NCBI GenBank assembly: GCA_903895195.1
Contig: CAITSZ010000034.1
Location: 1-47,103 of the forward strand
From: an uncultured Chlorobiaceae bacterium
GTDB taxonomy: Bacteria > Bacteroidota > Chlorobiia > Chlorobiales > Chlorobiaceae
Direction of reading: 5' to 3'
DNA: 47,103 nt
Each line of letters starts with the position of its first letter. The stretch's first letter is position 1. The notes beneath the pieces were generated by a model that was not told where the DNA came from, searched no databases, and was given only the letters and a program-made list of their open reading frames with translations. Below, piece after piece: positions 8,141 through 16,022 of the stretch. A program made the position numbers and the translations under genes.

Positions 8141-9823
8141 TTAAAATTCCAGGCTTAAGCCCGCTTCTAATCCATTAGAGCTGTATCCGCTCGCCCTCTG
8201 GCAGATATAGTCAGCATAGGCAATCACACGTTTCCCGACATTCATCATCACTCCTGCGCTTCCAGTCAATACATGCTGGACAGGTTGAGAGGAGTAGGTT
8301 GAAAATGAATCACTCCAACCGTTCATAGAGGCTGTAACTGCCTGCCGATCAATTCTCTTTTCATAAGCCCATCCTATCGAGATGCCGGGCGTAATTTTTT
8401 GTTGATCTTTCAACACAACTACCCTCTCAAGCCTCAGTACTGCCTGTGTATGAAATGCTTGACTTTGAGCATCCGAAACGTTGAAATCAAGACTTCCGGC
8501 ACCGGTTTCTCTAAACCCGCCTCTTGACTGGTAAAGATATCCCATCGAGGCACTGGGAATCAGCCTCAACAGACCTGCATGCATTAAAGCGCCGCCACGC
8601 AGGCTGCAATCGGCATTCCATCCCTTATAACTGGCATTTGCAGTTCTGGAAAGAGCAGCAAGAGGTGAGGTTGAGGAACTATACTGGGAGGGCTGATAGA
8701 AGGTCCCGATATGAATATTCCGGACACTGTTGCCATCGGCACTACCTCCACTGACTGCGACCTGCAGAAAAGCATCATCTAACATCAGAGCCGAATAGGC
8801 CGCAATACGATAATAATCAGCAGCAGCTCTTCCGCCATTGTCACTCCAGGTAACAGCTCCCTTAAGCCAACCAAGAGATATGCCTGAAAATGCATTTGTG
8901 GAAGTTTTTGTATCTGCCCCGATAATTACACCATCGACATCACCGTCAAAACCCTCTTCAGAATAGTGCTGATAGCTACGGAATGCTTTAGACCAGAACC
9001 CCGGAAGGGATTCATGAAAAACAAGCTGGTCAATCCTGCCGTCAATGGCCTGATTTTGCATAAGCACTGCCCGGACACCGGACTCTGCGAGGTTATCAAA
9101 ACAAGCCGGGCTGATACTCTTCAGAGCACTGTTAAACAGCTCAGAACTTGCAGGGTTATAGAGAACATCAAGAGAGTTGTATATCGACTCCATATCGGAC
9201 CAGGCTTCCGGAGTGTGAGCCACAAGGTATGCGCCGACTGTATAGAGGTTTGGTGTGCCTGCCATGCTTTGGTACAACAACACACCATTACTGACCGGCT
9301 GAGCATTGAAAAACGTTGTGTATGGACCGCTGTAGGATTGTGATTGCTGTCCCCCTCCCGCTCCCCATCCTTCAATCGGACCTGCTATTCCGGTATACAA
9401 CGATGCTCCAGTGGTGGTCAGTCCAAGAGTCATCATGGTCGGGGTATTTGGAAGGGCGAACAGGTCACGGATCTGCTGCGCGTTCATCCCTCGAACAGTG
9501 CTTGACCTCATAACCCAGCTGCCCTCCTGCCTTGAAGAATTCTGCGCTGCCGTCGGGTTATAAAATCGAACAAAAAACTGGGGAGTTGTTGTTTTGATAT
9601 TGGTCACACTTGTAGCTGTATCCCAAGGGCCTTTACCTGCGCTGTAGAGTGCGTTCAAAACCGCAGGATCCAGGAGATACGGGTCATTTTGAGTTCCAAT
9701 GGGCTGCACAAGGGTACGCCAGTCTGCTGCATCTGCAATGGAAAAAAAACCTGTCCATGTAAAAAAGAGAAGAAAATGCAGGAGAACATATCTGCAACCT
9801 TTCCATCTTTGACTTATTTTCAT
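8141..9823 (-). CDS. Autotransporter-type outer-membrane protein with short passenger
   Basis: The 560-residue protein has an N-terminal signal peptide (LLHFLLFFTWTGFFSIADA, cleavage near ADA-ADW). A region around residues 105-150 (VRGMNAQQIRDLFALPNTPT, then a GPIEGWGAGGG loop) resembles a segment found at the start of some autotransporter passengers. About residues 280-560 look like a C-terminal autotransporter beta-barrel: WSKAF at the start, alternating amphipathic strands, and a final LEAGLSLEF ending in Phe, the usual signal for Bam assembly. No protease triad or long beta-helix repeat is seen, so the exported part is small. Substrate or adhesive role is unknown. Confidence 0.75.
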   Translation of the reverse strand: MKISQRWKGCRYVLLHFLLFFTWTGFFSIADAADWRTLVQPIGTQNDPYLLDPAVLNALYSAGKGPWDTATSVTNIKTTTPQFFVRFYNPTAAQNSSRQEGSWVMRSSTVRGMNAQQIRDLFALPNTPTMMTLGLTTTGASLYTGIAGPIEGWGAGGGQQSQSYSGPYTTFFNAQPVSNGVLLYQSMAGTPNLYTVGAYLVAHTPEAWSDMESIYNSLDVLYNPASSELFNSALKSISPACFDNLAESGVRAVLMQNQAIDGRIDQLVFHESLPGFWSKAFRSYQHYSEEGFDGDVDGVIIGADTKTSTNAFSGISLGWLKGAVTWSDNGGRAAADYYRIAAYSALMLDDAFLQVAVSGGSADGNSVRNIHIGTFYQPSQYSSSTSPLAALSRTANASYKGWNADCSLRGGALMHAGLLRLIPSASMGYLYQSRGGFRETGAGSLDFNVSDAQSQAFHTQAVLRLERVVVLKDQQKITPGISIGWAYEKRIDRQAVTASMNGWSDSFSTYSSQPVQHVLTGSAGVMMNVGKRVIAYADYICQRASGYSSNGLEAGLSLEF

Positions 9824-10081
9824 AGCACACCTCCCTTAATCAATTAATCACAGGAAACATGACAATGCATAAACCACGACCATGGATAAATACAGTATAA
9901 CAACACCCACCCCCCTAAAGTCCTGAAATGCCGTTTAATGTTCTTGAGTCTGTTCCTCACTATATATTGATAATTTTAGGCTGGCACCTCTTTCTTGGGT
10001 GAATCACCCTCGCAGTATACCTGAATAAACGCCAGAAATCCTGACCTGCACGCCACAGTCTTTATGGCCGACATGAAGTTT

Positions 10082-10882
10082 TCAGCAGAGAAATCGCTGC
10101 ATAGTATTGCAGGAAGAGTCAAAATCGTTTTGTGAAAAGATTTCCAGGGTCATAACCCTCGATGCCTCATTCTCTTCCGTCATTGCCTTCATCACCATAT
10201 CCAGCGCTTCAGGCTTCATTGACTGGAGAGAGTGATGATCCTTTCCATCGAGAGTCCCGTGCATATGAAGCACTTTTGCTTTGTGGAGATATCGCTCCAG
10301 ATAGAGGCCGGTCGGAAACCCGTAATACTCAAGATGACCGACATCAAGCGTGACGGAGAGACCCGACTCTTCGACCACAGGCCATACAAGCTCAAACGGA
10401 TAGTTCAGATTTTCAACACAAAACAACGATGCGGCTTCGTCAGTTCCGGCTAAAAGCATCAATATTGAATCGCGCAGCGCATGAAGAAAGTTGCTCTTCT
10501 CTTCAGAGTTGAATCCATTGATATCAATACCAGGCCCTGCCTCGAAATGCATGACATATGCTGATTTCGGGATATTGCGAGTCAGCTCTATAATCTTCAG
10601 GCACTTCCTGACCGAGCGCTCCCGTTCCGCTCTGTCAACATGGCCCAGATAAACATCGAGCGGCAGATGTACCGAATAGGTCAGAGAGAATTCACTCGCA
10701 ATATCCGCAAGCTTCTGCATATCAGCGGAAGAAGGAAGATTGCTGAACTCATCCGACTCAAACAGGACCAGCTCAATATCGTCAACCTTATCTTTAAGGA
10801 ATTCAACATTGGGTATAATATCAGCTGGAATAATATAGGAGGTGGTTCCGAAACGAAAGGGAAAACGCTGTTTACAAGTCAT
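10082..10882 (-). CDS. cbiR: Candidate cobamide-remodelling hydrolase CbiR (AP endonuclease 2 / xylose-isomerase-like TIM barrel)
   Basis: The 266-residue protein is a TIM-barrel of the AP endonuclease 2 superfamily. Candidate metal ligands follow the family pattern: [43 protein letters not shown] and MTLEIFS. CbiR, first shown in Akkermansia muciniphila, is a member of this superfamily that hydrolyses the phosphoribosyl bond in the nucleotide loop of cobamides. Here its ATG overlaps the btuD stop by one base (TAATG), so it is translationally coupled to a corrinoid importer in a riboswitch-led operon. Family is seen in sequence; the cobamide substrate is inferred mainly from context. It could otherwise be a sugar isomerase/epimerase. 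Confidence 0.72.
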   Translation of the reverse strand: MTCKQRFPFRFGTTSYIIPADIIPNVEFLKDKVDDIELVLFESDEFSNLPSSADMQKLADIASEFSLTYSVHLPLDVYLGHVDRAERERSVRKCLKIIELTRNIPKSAYVMHFEAGPGIDINGFNSEEKSNFLHALRDSILMLLAGTDEAASLFCVENLNYPFELVWPVVEESGLSVTLDVGHLEYYGFPTGLYLERYLHKAKVLHMHGTLDGKDHHSLQSMKPEALDMVMKAMTEENEASRVMTLEIFSQNDFDSSCNTMQRFLC

Positions 10883-12162
10883 TACTGTCCGCTGTGAGAG
10901 TGTTGCTGGAGTTGAAGCATAAGTTCCTGTATGGATTGCCAGCCGATGGCTCCATCCGTCAGTAATCCGTTTACCAATTGAAGGGCAGCTTTGCCTTCGG
11001 TATAATCACGATCAGCTATACCTTTGGCGAGCAGAACGGTTTTGCCTCTTTTCAGGGCTTCACTGGCCAGCTGAAGATTCACAAGGTTGCCTGAGCCTAT
11101 CGGCACCTGACTGAGTATAACATTATCAGCTTTATCGATCATTTTCAGCGCTTCGGCTATCGCTTCATTACCAACCGGTGAAAAAGGCTGTTCAAGCACA
11201 ACCTCAATATTAAGAGCCCTTGCTGCTTCCGCATCGGAATCAAGACGGTTGAGCACCCCTGTTGTGACCTCGTAGCCCTCGATTAGCAGCCTTCGATAAA
11301 GCTCAATGCCGCTTCCGCCGCCGGCAATAACATGAACACTCCTGTTCAGCTTTTTACGCCGGTTCAAACTGTCAACTGCTCCCGATACCTGCAGGTTGCC
11401 GGTATAAGGATCCTGCTGAACACGAAGATCACAATTGTAGACTGAGCTGAGCAAGTCTGGCATCAAAACTGCAGCAGGTATACCGGCCTTTATAAGCCGG
11501 CCTGAGTCCATAAGCAGAAAGCGGTCGGAAATGCTTGCAGATAGCGAAAGGTCATGGCTCACCAGAAGGATGGTCATCTGCTTTTCACGATTCAGATTCA
11601 TAAGAATCTGCAGCACCTCCTGACGGTGGTTGATATCAAGGTGAGATATTGACTCATCGAGCATGATGATTTTAGGATCCTGGGCAAGAACCATTGCAAG
11701 GGCAACGCGCTGCTGCTCTCCGCCGCTCAGTTCCGTGAAATAGCGATCCCGGAGACCAAAAACATCGGTGTAGATCATCGATCGTTCGACAAGGTCATGA
11801 TCACTGGATGATAAGGCACCCCATCGTCCCATCGAGCTGATCCTGCCATTCATGACAATCTGGAGGACCGTAAAGGCCATGGGTGACTCAATTTTCTGGG
11901 GAACAACGCCAAGCAATGAGGCACGAACTGCGGGTTTTATGCGGTGCACATCCTGACCAAACAGCTCAACAACTCCTGACAAAGGTTTCAGAAGCGCCGC
12001 GGCAGTTTTAAGTAACGTACTTTTTCCACAGCCGTTCGGGCCGATAAGAGATACAAACTCCCCCTCCATGACGCTGAATGAAACATTATCCAGCACCTTA
12101 CGGTGTTTATATCCGGCGGAAACCTCACGGAAGGTCAAAGCAGCTTGTTCCATACTATGCAA
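10882..12162 (-). CDS. btuD: Cobamide ABC transporter ATPase (BtuD-like) with extra C-terminal domain
   Basis: Residues 1-250 are a complete FecE/BtuD-type ATPase: Walker [11 protein letters not shown]-loop VVPQKIE, signature LSGGEQQR, Walker B IIMLDES, and H-loop LLVSHD. Typical BtuD ends near 255; this one is 426 residues. Residues about 275-426 form an additional domain starting [20 protein letters not shown], a Rossmann-like glycine-rich turn, with [17 protein letters not shown] and [14 protein letters not shown] further on. Similar extensions exist on some bacterial ATPases of this class, with no assigned role I know. It overlaps btuC by 8 bases and is followed by cbiR. Confidence 0.88.
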   Translation of the reverse strand: MHSMEQAALTFREVSAGYKHRKVLDNVSFSVMEGEFVSLIGPNGCGKSTLLKTAAALLKPLSGVVELFGQDVHRIKPAVRASLLGVVPQKIESPMAFTVLQIVMNGRISSMGRWGALSSSDHDLVERSMIYTDVFGLRDRYFTELSGGEQQRVALAMVLAQDPKIIMLDESISHLDINHRQEVLQILMNLNREKQMTILLVSHDLSLSASISDRFLLMDSGRLIKAGIPAAVLMPDLLSSVYNCDLRVQQDPYTGNLQVSGAVDSLNRRKKLNRSVHVIAGGGSGIELYRRLLIEGYEVTTGVLNRLDSDAEAARALNIEVVLEQPFSPVGNEAIAEALKMIDKADNVILSQVPIGSGNLVNLQLASEALKRGKTVLLAKGIADRDYTEGKAALQLVNGLLTDGAIGWQSIQELMLQLQQHSHSGQ

Positions 12163-13192
12163 TCCAGGCCTGTTTCATTCTCCGCTGCAGAATAATGAGA
12201 AAAAAAGGCCCCCCTGCAAGAGCGGTTACAACACCGACCGGGATCTCTATCGGGGCCAGAATGGTGCGAGCCAGAGCATCGCATACGACAAGAAATGTCC
12301 CTCCGCCAAGAGCTGCCAGAGGCACAAGCTTTCGGTTATCAGGGCCGAAAAATGCACGCATGACATGGGGAACAATCAGACCTACAAACCCGATCATGCC
12401 GGAAAGAGAGACAGCTGTTGCCGCAAGCAGTGTAGCAAACAGCAAGCCGGCAACGAGCACACGATCGGCATGCAGTCCCTGATAATGAGCCATCTCGCGA
12501 CCAAGCGCAAGGGCGTTGAGACGCGGGGAAAGCAGCCAGATTCCACCAAGTCCCCCAAGAATCAGGGCCGCTGATAACAGCTGCTGACCGGAAGAGACCG
12601 GCTGCAGGCTGCCAAGCATCCACCAGATAACATTGTGCATCCCTTCAACGCTTGCCGTTGAGACAAGAAACATGATAACGCTCGAACATATAGAGCTCAC
12701 GATAACACCGCTGAGAATAAGACTGTAGACTGAAGGATGACCGCTTGAACCCTGGCTTGCAATTCCGTAGACCAGCATCAGCGTCAGGACTGCTGCAATA
12801 AACGCCACAACAGGAAGCCCGAGTGTCACAAAGAGTCCAGACCCACCAAGAATGCTGAGTGTTGCACCGAGACCGGCCCCGCCGCTTACACCGAGAACAT
12901 AGGGCTCAGCAAGAGGATTACGCAGGAGAGCCTGAAAAACCACACCGGATGCTGACAGGGCGGCACCGGTCATCATACCCATCAGGAGACGGCTGAAACG
13001 GAGTGAAACAATCGCACTGCCGGATGGTGATTGCAGATCGGGAATACCTATACCGGAAGGGCCGAGAAGCATCGAGAGAGCGAGGAGTAACAAGACCGCT
13101 GCAAAAAACAGAACAATCCTGAGCCCTGCTCTTATTCGGCTTCGGCCGGTAAAGCTGTTATCACGGCATATTCCGGAATCGTTCATACCCAT
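12155..13192 (-). CDS. btuC: Cobamide/iron-chelate ABC transporter permease (FecCD/BtuC family)
   Basis: The 345-residue membrane protein has the multiple hydrophobic helices of the FecCD family, with the conserved RLPRxL-like start (SLRFSRLLMGMMTGAALSAS), LAEPYVLGVSGGAGLGA and SGMIGFVGLIVPHVMR, and a C-terminal EIPVGVVTALAGGPFF, where it contacts the ATPase. The start overlaps the cobO stop by one base (TGATG); a second Met two codons later is possible. It would form the channel with BtuD and take substrate from a BtuF-like protein (gene at 24631). Cobamide rather than siderophore specificity is inferred from the operon and riboswitch. Confidence 0.88.
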   Translation of the reverse strand: MGMNDSGICRDNSFTGRSRIRAGLRIVLFFAAVLLLLALSMLLGPSGIGIPDLQSPSGSAIVSLRFSRLLMGMMTGAALSASGVVFQALLRNPLAEPYVLGVSGGAGLGATLSILGGSGLFVTLGLPVVAFIAAVLTLMLVYGIASQGSSGHPSVYSLILSGVIVSSICSSVIMFLVSTASVEGMHNVIWWMLGSLQPVSSGQQLLSAALILGGLGGIWLLSPRLNALALGREMAHYQGLHADRVLVAGLLFATLLAATAVSLSGMIGFVGLIVPHVMRAFFGPDNRKLVPLAALGGGTFLVVCDALARTILAPIEIPVGVVTALAGGPFFLIILQRRMKQAWIA

Positions 13193-13719
13193 CAGTTTTC
13201 AACGCCCTTCATTGCCGCAATCCCCTGTTCAAAGCCATGTTTGATCATTGTCATCTCAGTAACGGTATCGGCAGCGGCAATAAGCACCTCAGGAGCATTC
13301 CTGCCGGTCACCACTACAATCTTGCCATCCTCGCTTGAACGAAGAGCTTCAAGAAGAGGCTCGAGGGGAATAAGGTTCTGACTCAGCGCAAAACAGAGTT
13401 CATCGAGAAGCACAAAGTCGTAATCCGGTGAAAAAAGAGCTGCTATCGAGGCGTCCAGTCCTTTTCGGGCTGCGATTCTGTGCTGCTCCATAACCGGACT
13501 GTCAGGATCCCTCGGAAGAAACCCCTTGCCGAACTGCTCCCACTCTACCCCGGGGAGGTGGCTGAAAAACTTCTGTTCACCCACAGCATCATCAGATTTG
13601 ACAAACTGTATCACACGGGCACGCATACCATGCCCCAGAGCTCTTGCCAGCATTCCGAATGCCGCAGTACTTTTTCCTTTCCCGTTTCCTGTAAAAAGCA
13701 GAATCCTTCGTTTTTTCAT
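13192..13719 (-). CDS. cobO: Cob(I)yrinic acid a,c-diamide / corrinoid adenosyltransferase
   Basis: The 175-residue BtuR/CobO-type enzyme adds the 5'-deoxyadenosyl group to reduced corrinoids. It shows the P-loop FTGNGKGKSTAAFGMLARA (about residues 9-27), VIQFVKSD, and FVLLDELCFAL with the conserved acidic residues, then VVVTGRNAPEVLI. Its start lies 21 bases after the stop of the RAYT gene, so the mobile element inserted right in front of it in the same orientation. It is tightly coupled to btuC. Adenosylation is needed both for new synthesis and for salvaged corrinoids. Confidence 0.94.
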   Translation of the reverse strand: MKKRRILLFTGNGKGKSTAAFGMLARALGHGMRARVIQFVKSDDAVGEQKFFSHLPGVEWEQFGKGFLPRDPDSPVMEQHRIAARKGLDASIAALFSPDYDFVLLDELCFALSQNLIPLEPLLEALRSSEDGKIVVVTGRNAPEVLIAAADTVTEMTMIKHGFEQGIAAMKGVEN

Positions 13720-13740
13720 GATATATGAGTTAAAAAACGA

Positions 13741-14433
13741 TCATGGTGTTATTAGATTGCAAAAAATATCATCATTCCATGTTGCAGGATTGTTCACAAT
13801 ATATGAGGCAATGGTTTGATACGATTGTTCATCACGAATGATATGTTCATGATAATTGCGCTGCCACAATTTCGCGTTGAATGGTTGCCAGCCAAAATTT
13901 TTAATCCCGCGAATATATGCAACAGTAGTTATTGATTTGAATGCATCCAACATATCCCCAACCGTTTTGTCTGCGATCCCCGTCGATAACATTTGGTTGG
14001 ATTGCACGGCATTGGTTTGTTGATTTGAATAAATCCCGATTTTGTTTCCCATCCCCGTAGGGGCAATCCCTTGTGGTTGCCCTATATGTGGTTGCCCTGT
14101 TTCCGATTCATTTTCATCGTTGCCCATCATTTTGTTTTGGGCGACCACAAGGGTCGCCCCTACGGGGATGATTTGCAATATTCCGTGAAAATGATTGGGC
14201 ATTACAATAAATTCGTGCAATTCAATGTTCGTAAATCTATTGGTTAATTCATGCCATTGGGTTTCTATCATTTGTCCGGCATCATTCAATATCATTTCGC
14301 CATCCGCAATATTCCCAAACATAGATGCCCTGTCCTGACAACATATTGTCACAAAATATGCACCTGCCTGCGAATAATCGTATTCCTTCAATCGTGTTGA
14401 CCGTCGATGATATGTATTTGGGTTGTATGGCAT
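13741..14433 (-). mobile_element. REP-associated tyrosine transposase (RAYT, IS200-like), with REP sequences inside its own coding region
   Basis: The 230-residue protein is a Y1 HUH transposase of the RAYT type: SQAGAYFVTICCQDR near the N-terminus, EFIVMPNHFHGIL with the HUH pair, and NYHEHIIRDEQSYQTIASYI holding the likely catalytic tyrosine. Between them lies an unusual linker (about residues 90-150) with PVGATLVVAQN and GQPQGIAPTGMG, both translated from REP hairpins at 14139-14167 and 14053-14082. RAYTs mobilise or maintain REP sequences. The gene separates cbiB from cobO. It is open and ends in the usual DDIF..-type tail, so it may still be active. Confidence 0.88.
14053..14167. repeat. 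REPIN-like inverted REP pair inside the RAYT gene
   Basis: Two REP units face each other. The unit at 14053-14082 begins CCCCGTAGGGGCAA and ends GGTTGCCC. The unit at 14139-14167 is nearly its reverse complement: GGGCGACC, loop ACAAG, GGTCGCCCC, TACGGGG. The second has a perfect 8-bp stem. Both are kept in the RAYT reading frame. Confidence 0.8.
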
Positions 14434-14444
14434 TGGTTTATTGA

Positions 14445-14776
14445 TTTGAATGCGTCAAACATATCCCCAATCGTTGTTTTGCAATCCCCGTACGGGCAAT
14501 CCCTTGTGGTTGACCTGTTTCCGGTTTATTGTCATGGTTTTGGGCGACCACAAGGGTCGCCCCTACGGGCCGTTGTTGATATTTATTTGGATTGTAGAAC
14601 ATTGATTTATTCCTATTCGGGTTATTCATTTGAATGCGTCAAACATATCCCCAATCGTTGTTTTGCAATCCCCGTACGGGCAATCGTGGTTGACCTGTTT
14701 CCGGTTTATTGTCATGGTTTTGGGCGACCACAAGGGTCGCCCCTACGGACCGTTGTTGATATTTATTTGGATTGTA
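14445..14776. repeat. Two tandem ~150-bp deletion derivatives of the RAYT gene, each with a REP pair
   Basis: Copy A is 14445-14596 and copy B 14629-14776, spaced 184 bases; they differ by a 4-base deletion and few substitutions. Read on the minus strand each copy joins the RAYT start (YNPNKYQQR, compare YNPNTYHRR), a REP pair (A: 14486-14515 with 14542-14569; B: 14670-14695 with 14722-14749), and the RAYT segment IGDMFDAFK (compare VGDMLDAFK). They therefore look like internally deleted, non-coding derivatives stacked in front of the full gene. Confidence 0.75.
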
Positions 14777-14822
14777 CGGCATTGGTTTGTTGAATTGAAT
14801 ACATCACCATTTTGTTTCCCAT

Positions 14823-14851
14823 CCCCGTAGGGGCAACCCTTGTGGTTGCCC
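14823..14851. repeat. Single REP unit next to the cbiB 3' end
   Basis: This single unit begins CCCCGTAGGGGCAACC and ends GGTTGCCC, forming a hairpin 28 bases from the end of cbiB. It is the outermost member of the REP cluster that accompanies the RAYT gene. Confidence 0.7.
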
Positions 14852-14879
14852 TATTTCCGATTGCCCTGTTTCTGGTTTA

Positions 14880-15827
14880 TTAAAAAAAATGCCTGATCCC
14901 CATACCTGCACCGAGAAAGAGCACGGCAGTCATCCACATCAGCGCTATGCTCTGGCGGATGACAAGCGGCGTGCACTCGCCCGGCTTTACGCCGAGGAGC
15001 GGTGCCTGATAGACAACTCCGCCATAACTTCGTTCCCCGCCCAGTGTCACGCCGAGGGCGCCGGCAAAAGCTGATTCAGGGTAGCCCGAGTTGGGACTTG
15101 CGTGAAGCCTCGCTCCCCGGAAAACCGCCTTGAACGTATCAAAAAACTTGAGCTTGCCGATAGCCGCCGCTGCCGCTATAGTCAACACGGTCAATCGTGC
15201 GGGTAGATAGTTGGCAATATCATCCAGCCTTGCTGCGGCCCATCCGAACTCCAGATAACGGTCATTTTTATATCCGAACATGGAATCGAGCGTGTTGATG
15301 GCTTTATACGCTATTGCGCCAACCGGACCGAACAAGAGCGCATAGAACAAGGGCGCAGTCACACCGTCGACGGTGTTTTCGGCCACACTTTCTGTGGCTG
15401 CAAGAGCTATGCCTCCTTCGTCGAGAGATGCCGTATCGCGCCCGACCATGAGGGATACCTTTTCGCGGGCCAACTCTCTGTCACCTGCTTCAAGTGCGGC
15501 CTGAACGGCTGTCGCATGGTCGCCAAGGTCCCTGAGAGCAATAGAGCTGTAGAGCAGGTAGATGCTCAGGGCGAGGCCTGCCACCCGATGCACCTGGCTT
15601 AAGAGAGTGATAAGGAGCCAGGCTGAGAATGCAGAACCTCCGACAACAACAATAACCGCCACTACACCAGCCAGACGAAGCGACAGAGTGCTGCTTCGCA
15701 GCCATGTTTCGGTTCTCTGGGCAAGCCACCCAATCCCTTTGACAGGATGAAACATCCCGCGAGGATCACCCAGGCTGAGATCAAGGGCAAATGCCAGGGG
15801 GAGAATAAACTCGTCCATAAATGCCAT
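14880..15827 (-). CDS. cbiB: Adenosylcobinamide-phosphate synthase (CbiB/CobD type)
   Basis: The 315-residue membrane protein attaches the aminopropanol linker (or its phosphate) to adenosylcobyric acid. Signature segments are DLSLGDPRGMFHPVKGIGWL near the N-terminus, VGRDTASLDEGGIALAATES and VAENTVDGVTAPLFYALLFG in the middle, and SPNSGYPESAFAGALGV. Length is normal. It follows the decarboxylase remnant by 12 bases, which would have supplied its aminopropanol-phosphate substrate, and precedes the REP/RAYT insertion that now separates it from cobO. Confidence 0.94.
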   Translation of the reverse strand: MAFMDEFILPLAFALDLSLGDPRGMFHPVKGIGWLAQRTETWLRSSTLSLRLAGVVAVIVVVGGSAFSAWLLITLLSQVHRVAGLALSIYLLYSSIALRDLGDHATAVQAALEAGDRELAREKVSLMVGRDTASLDEGGIALAATESVAENTVDGVTAPLFYALLFGPVGAIAYKAINTLDSMFGYKNDRYLEFGWAAARLDDIANYLPARLTVLTIAAAAAIGKLKFFDTFKAVFRGARLHASPNSGYPESAFAGALGVTLGGERSYGGVVYQAPLLGVKPGECTPLVIRQSIALMWMTAVLFLGAGMGIRHFF

Positions 15828-15839
15828 AACGACTCAGCT

Positions 15840-16022
15840 CTATATTAGTGAATCTGTTGCCTCATGCATTGCATCAAGAAAACGGTTGTTCTCGAAAGGC
15901 GTTCTGACTGCAAACCGGAAATAATCAACTTCAAGGCCGGGAAAATTCCGGCAATCGCGTACATGAATTCCTTGAGTCCCAAGATAAACAAGAAGCTCAT
16001 CATGGAAGAGATTGTTGATCAA
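15840..16022 (-). pseudogene. cobD: C-terminal remnant of L-threonine-phosphate decarboxylase
   Basis: About 60 codons remain. [20 protein letters not shown] and FPGLEVDYFRFAVRTPFENN match the extreme C-terminus of the PLP-dependent CobD/CobC enzymes related to histidinol-phosphate aminotransferase, which are normally about 350 residues. The PLP-binding lysine and all upstream parts are gone. The fragment overlaps the 3' end of cobQ in another frame, so a deletion seems to have joined the cobQ end to this tail. The enzyme makes (R)-1-amino-2-propanol phosphate for CbiB; a second functional copy elsewhere would be required for de novo synthesis. Confidence 0.75.

Noticed and set aside
14438-14776. 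Repeat array considered as CRISPR
   Set aside because: Units are about 150 bases with internal hairpins and derive from the RAYT gene; there are no short repeats with unique spacers and no cas genes.
14407-14793. Plus-strand frame of 128 codons in the REP cluster
   Set aside because: It is a translation of the tandem repeats themselves (repeating CRFPVYCHGFG blocks), so not a gene.
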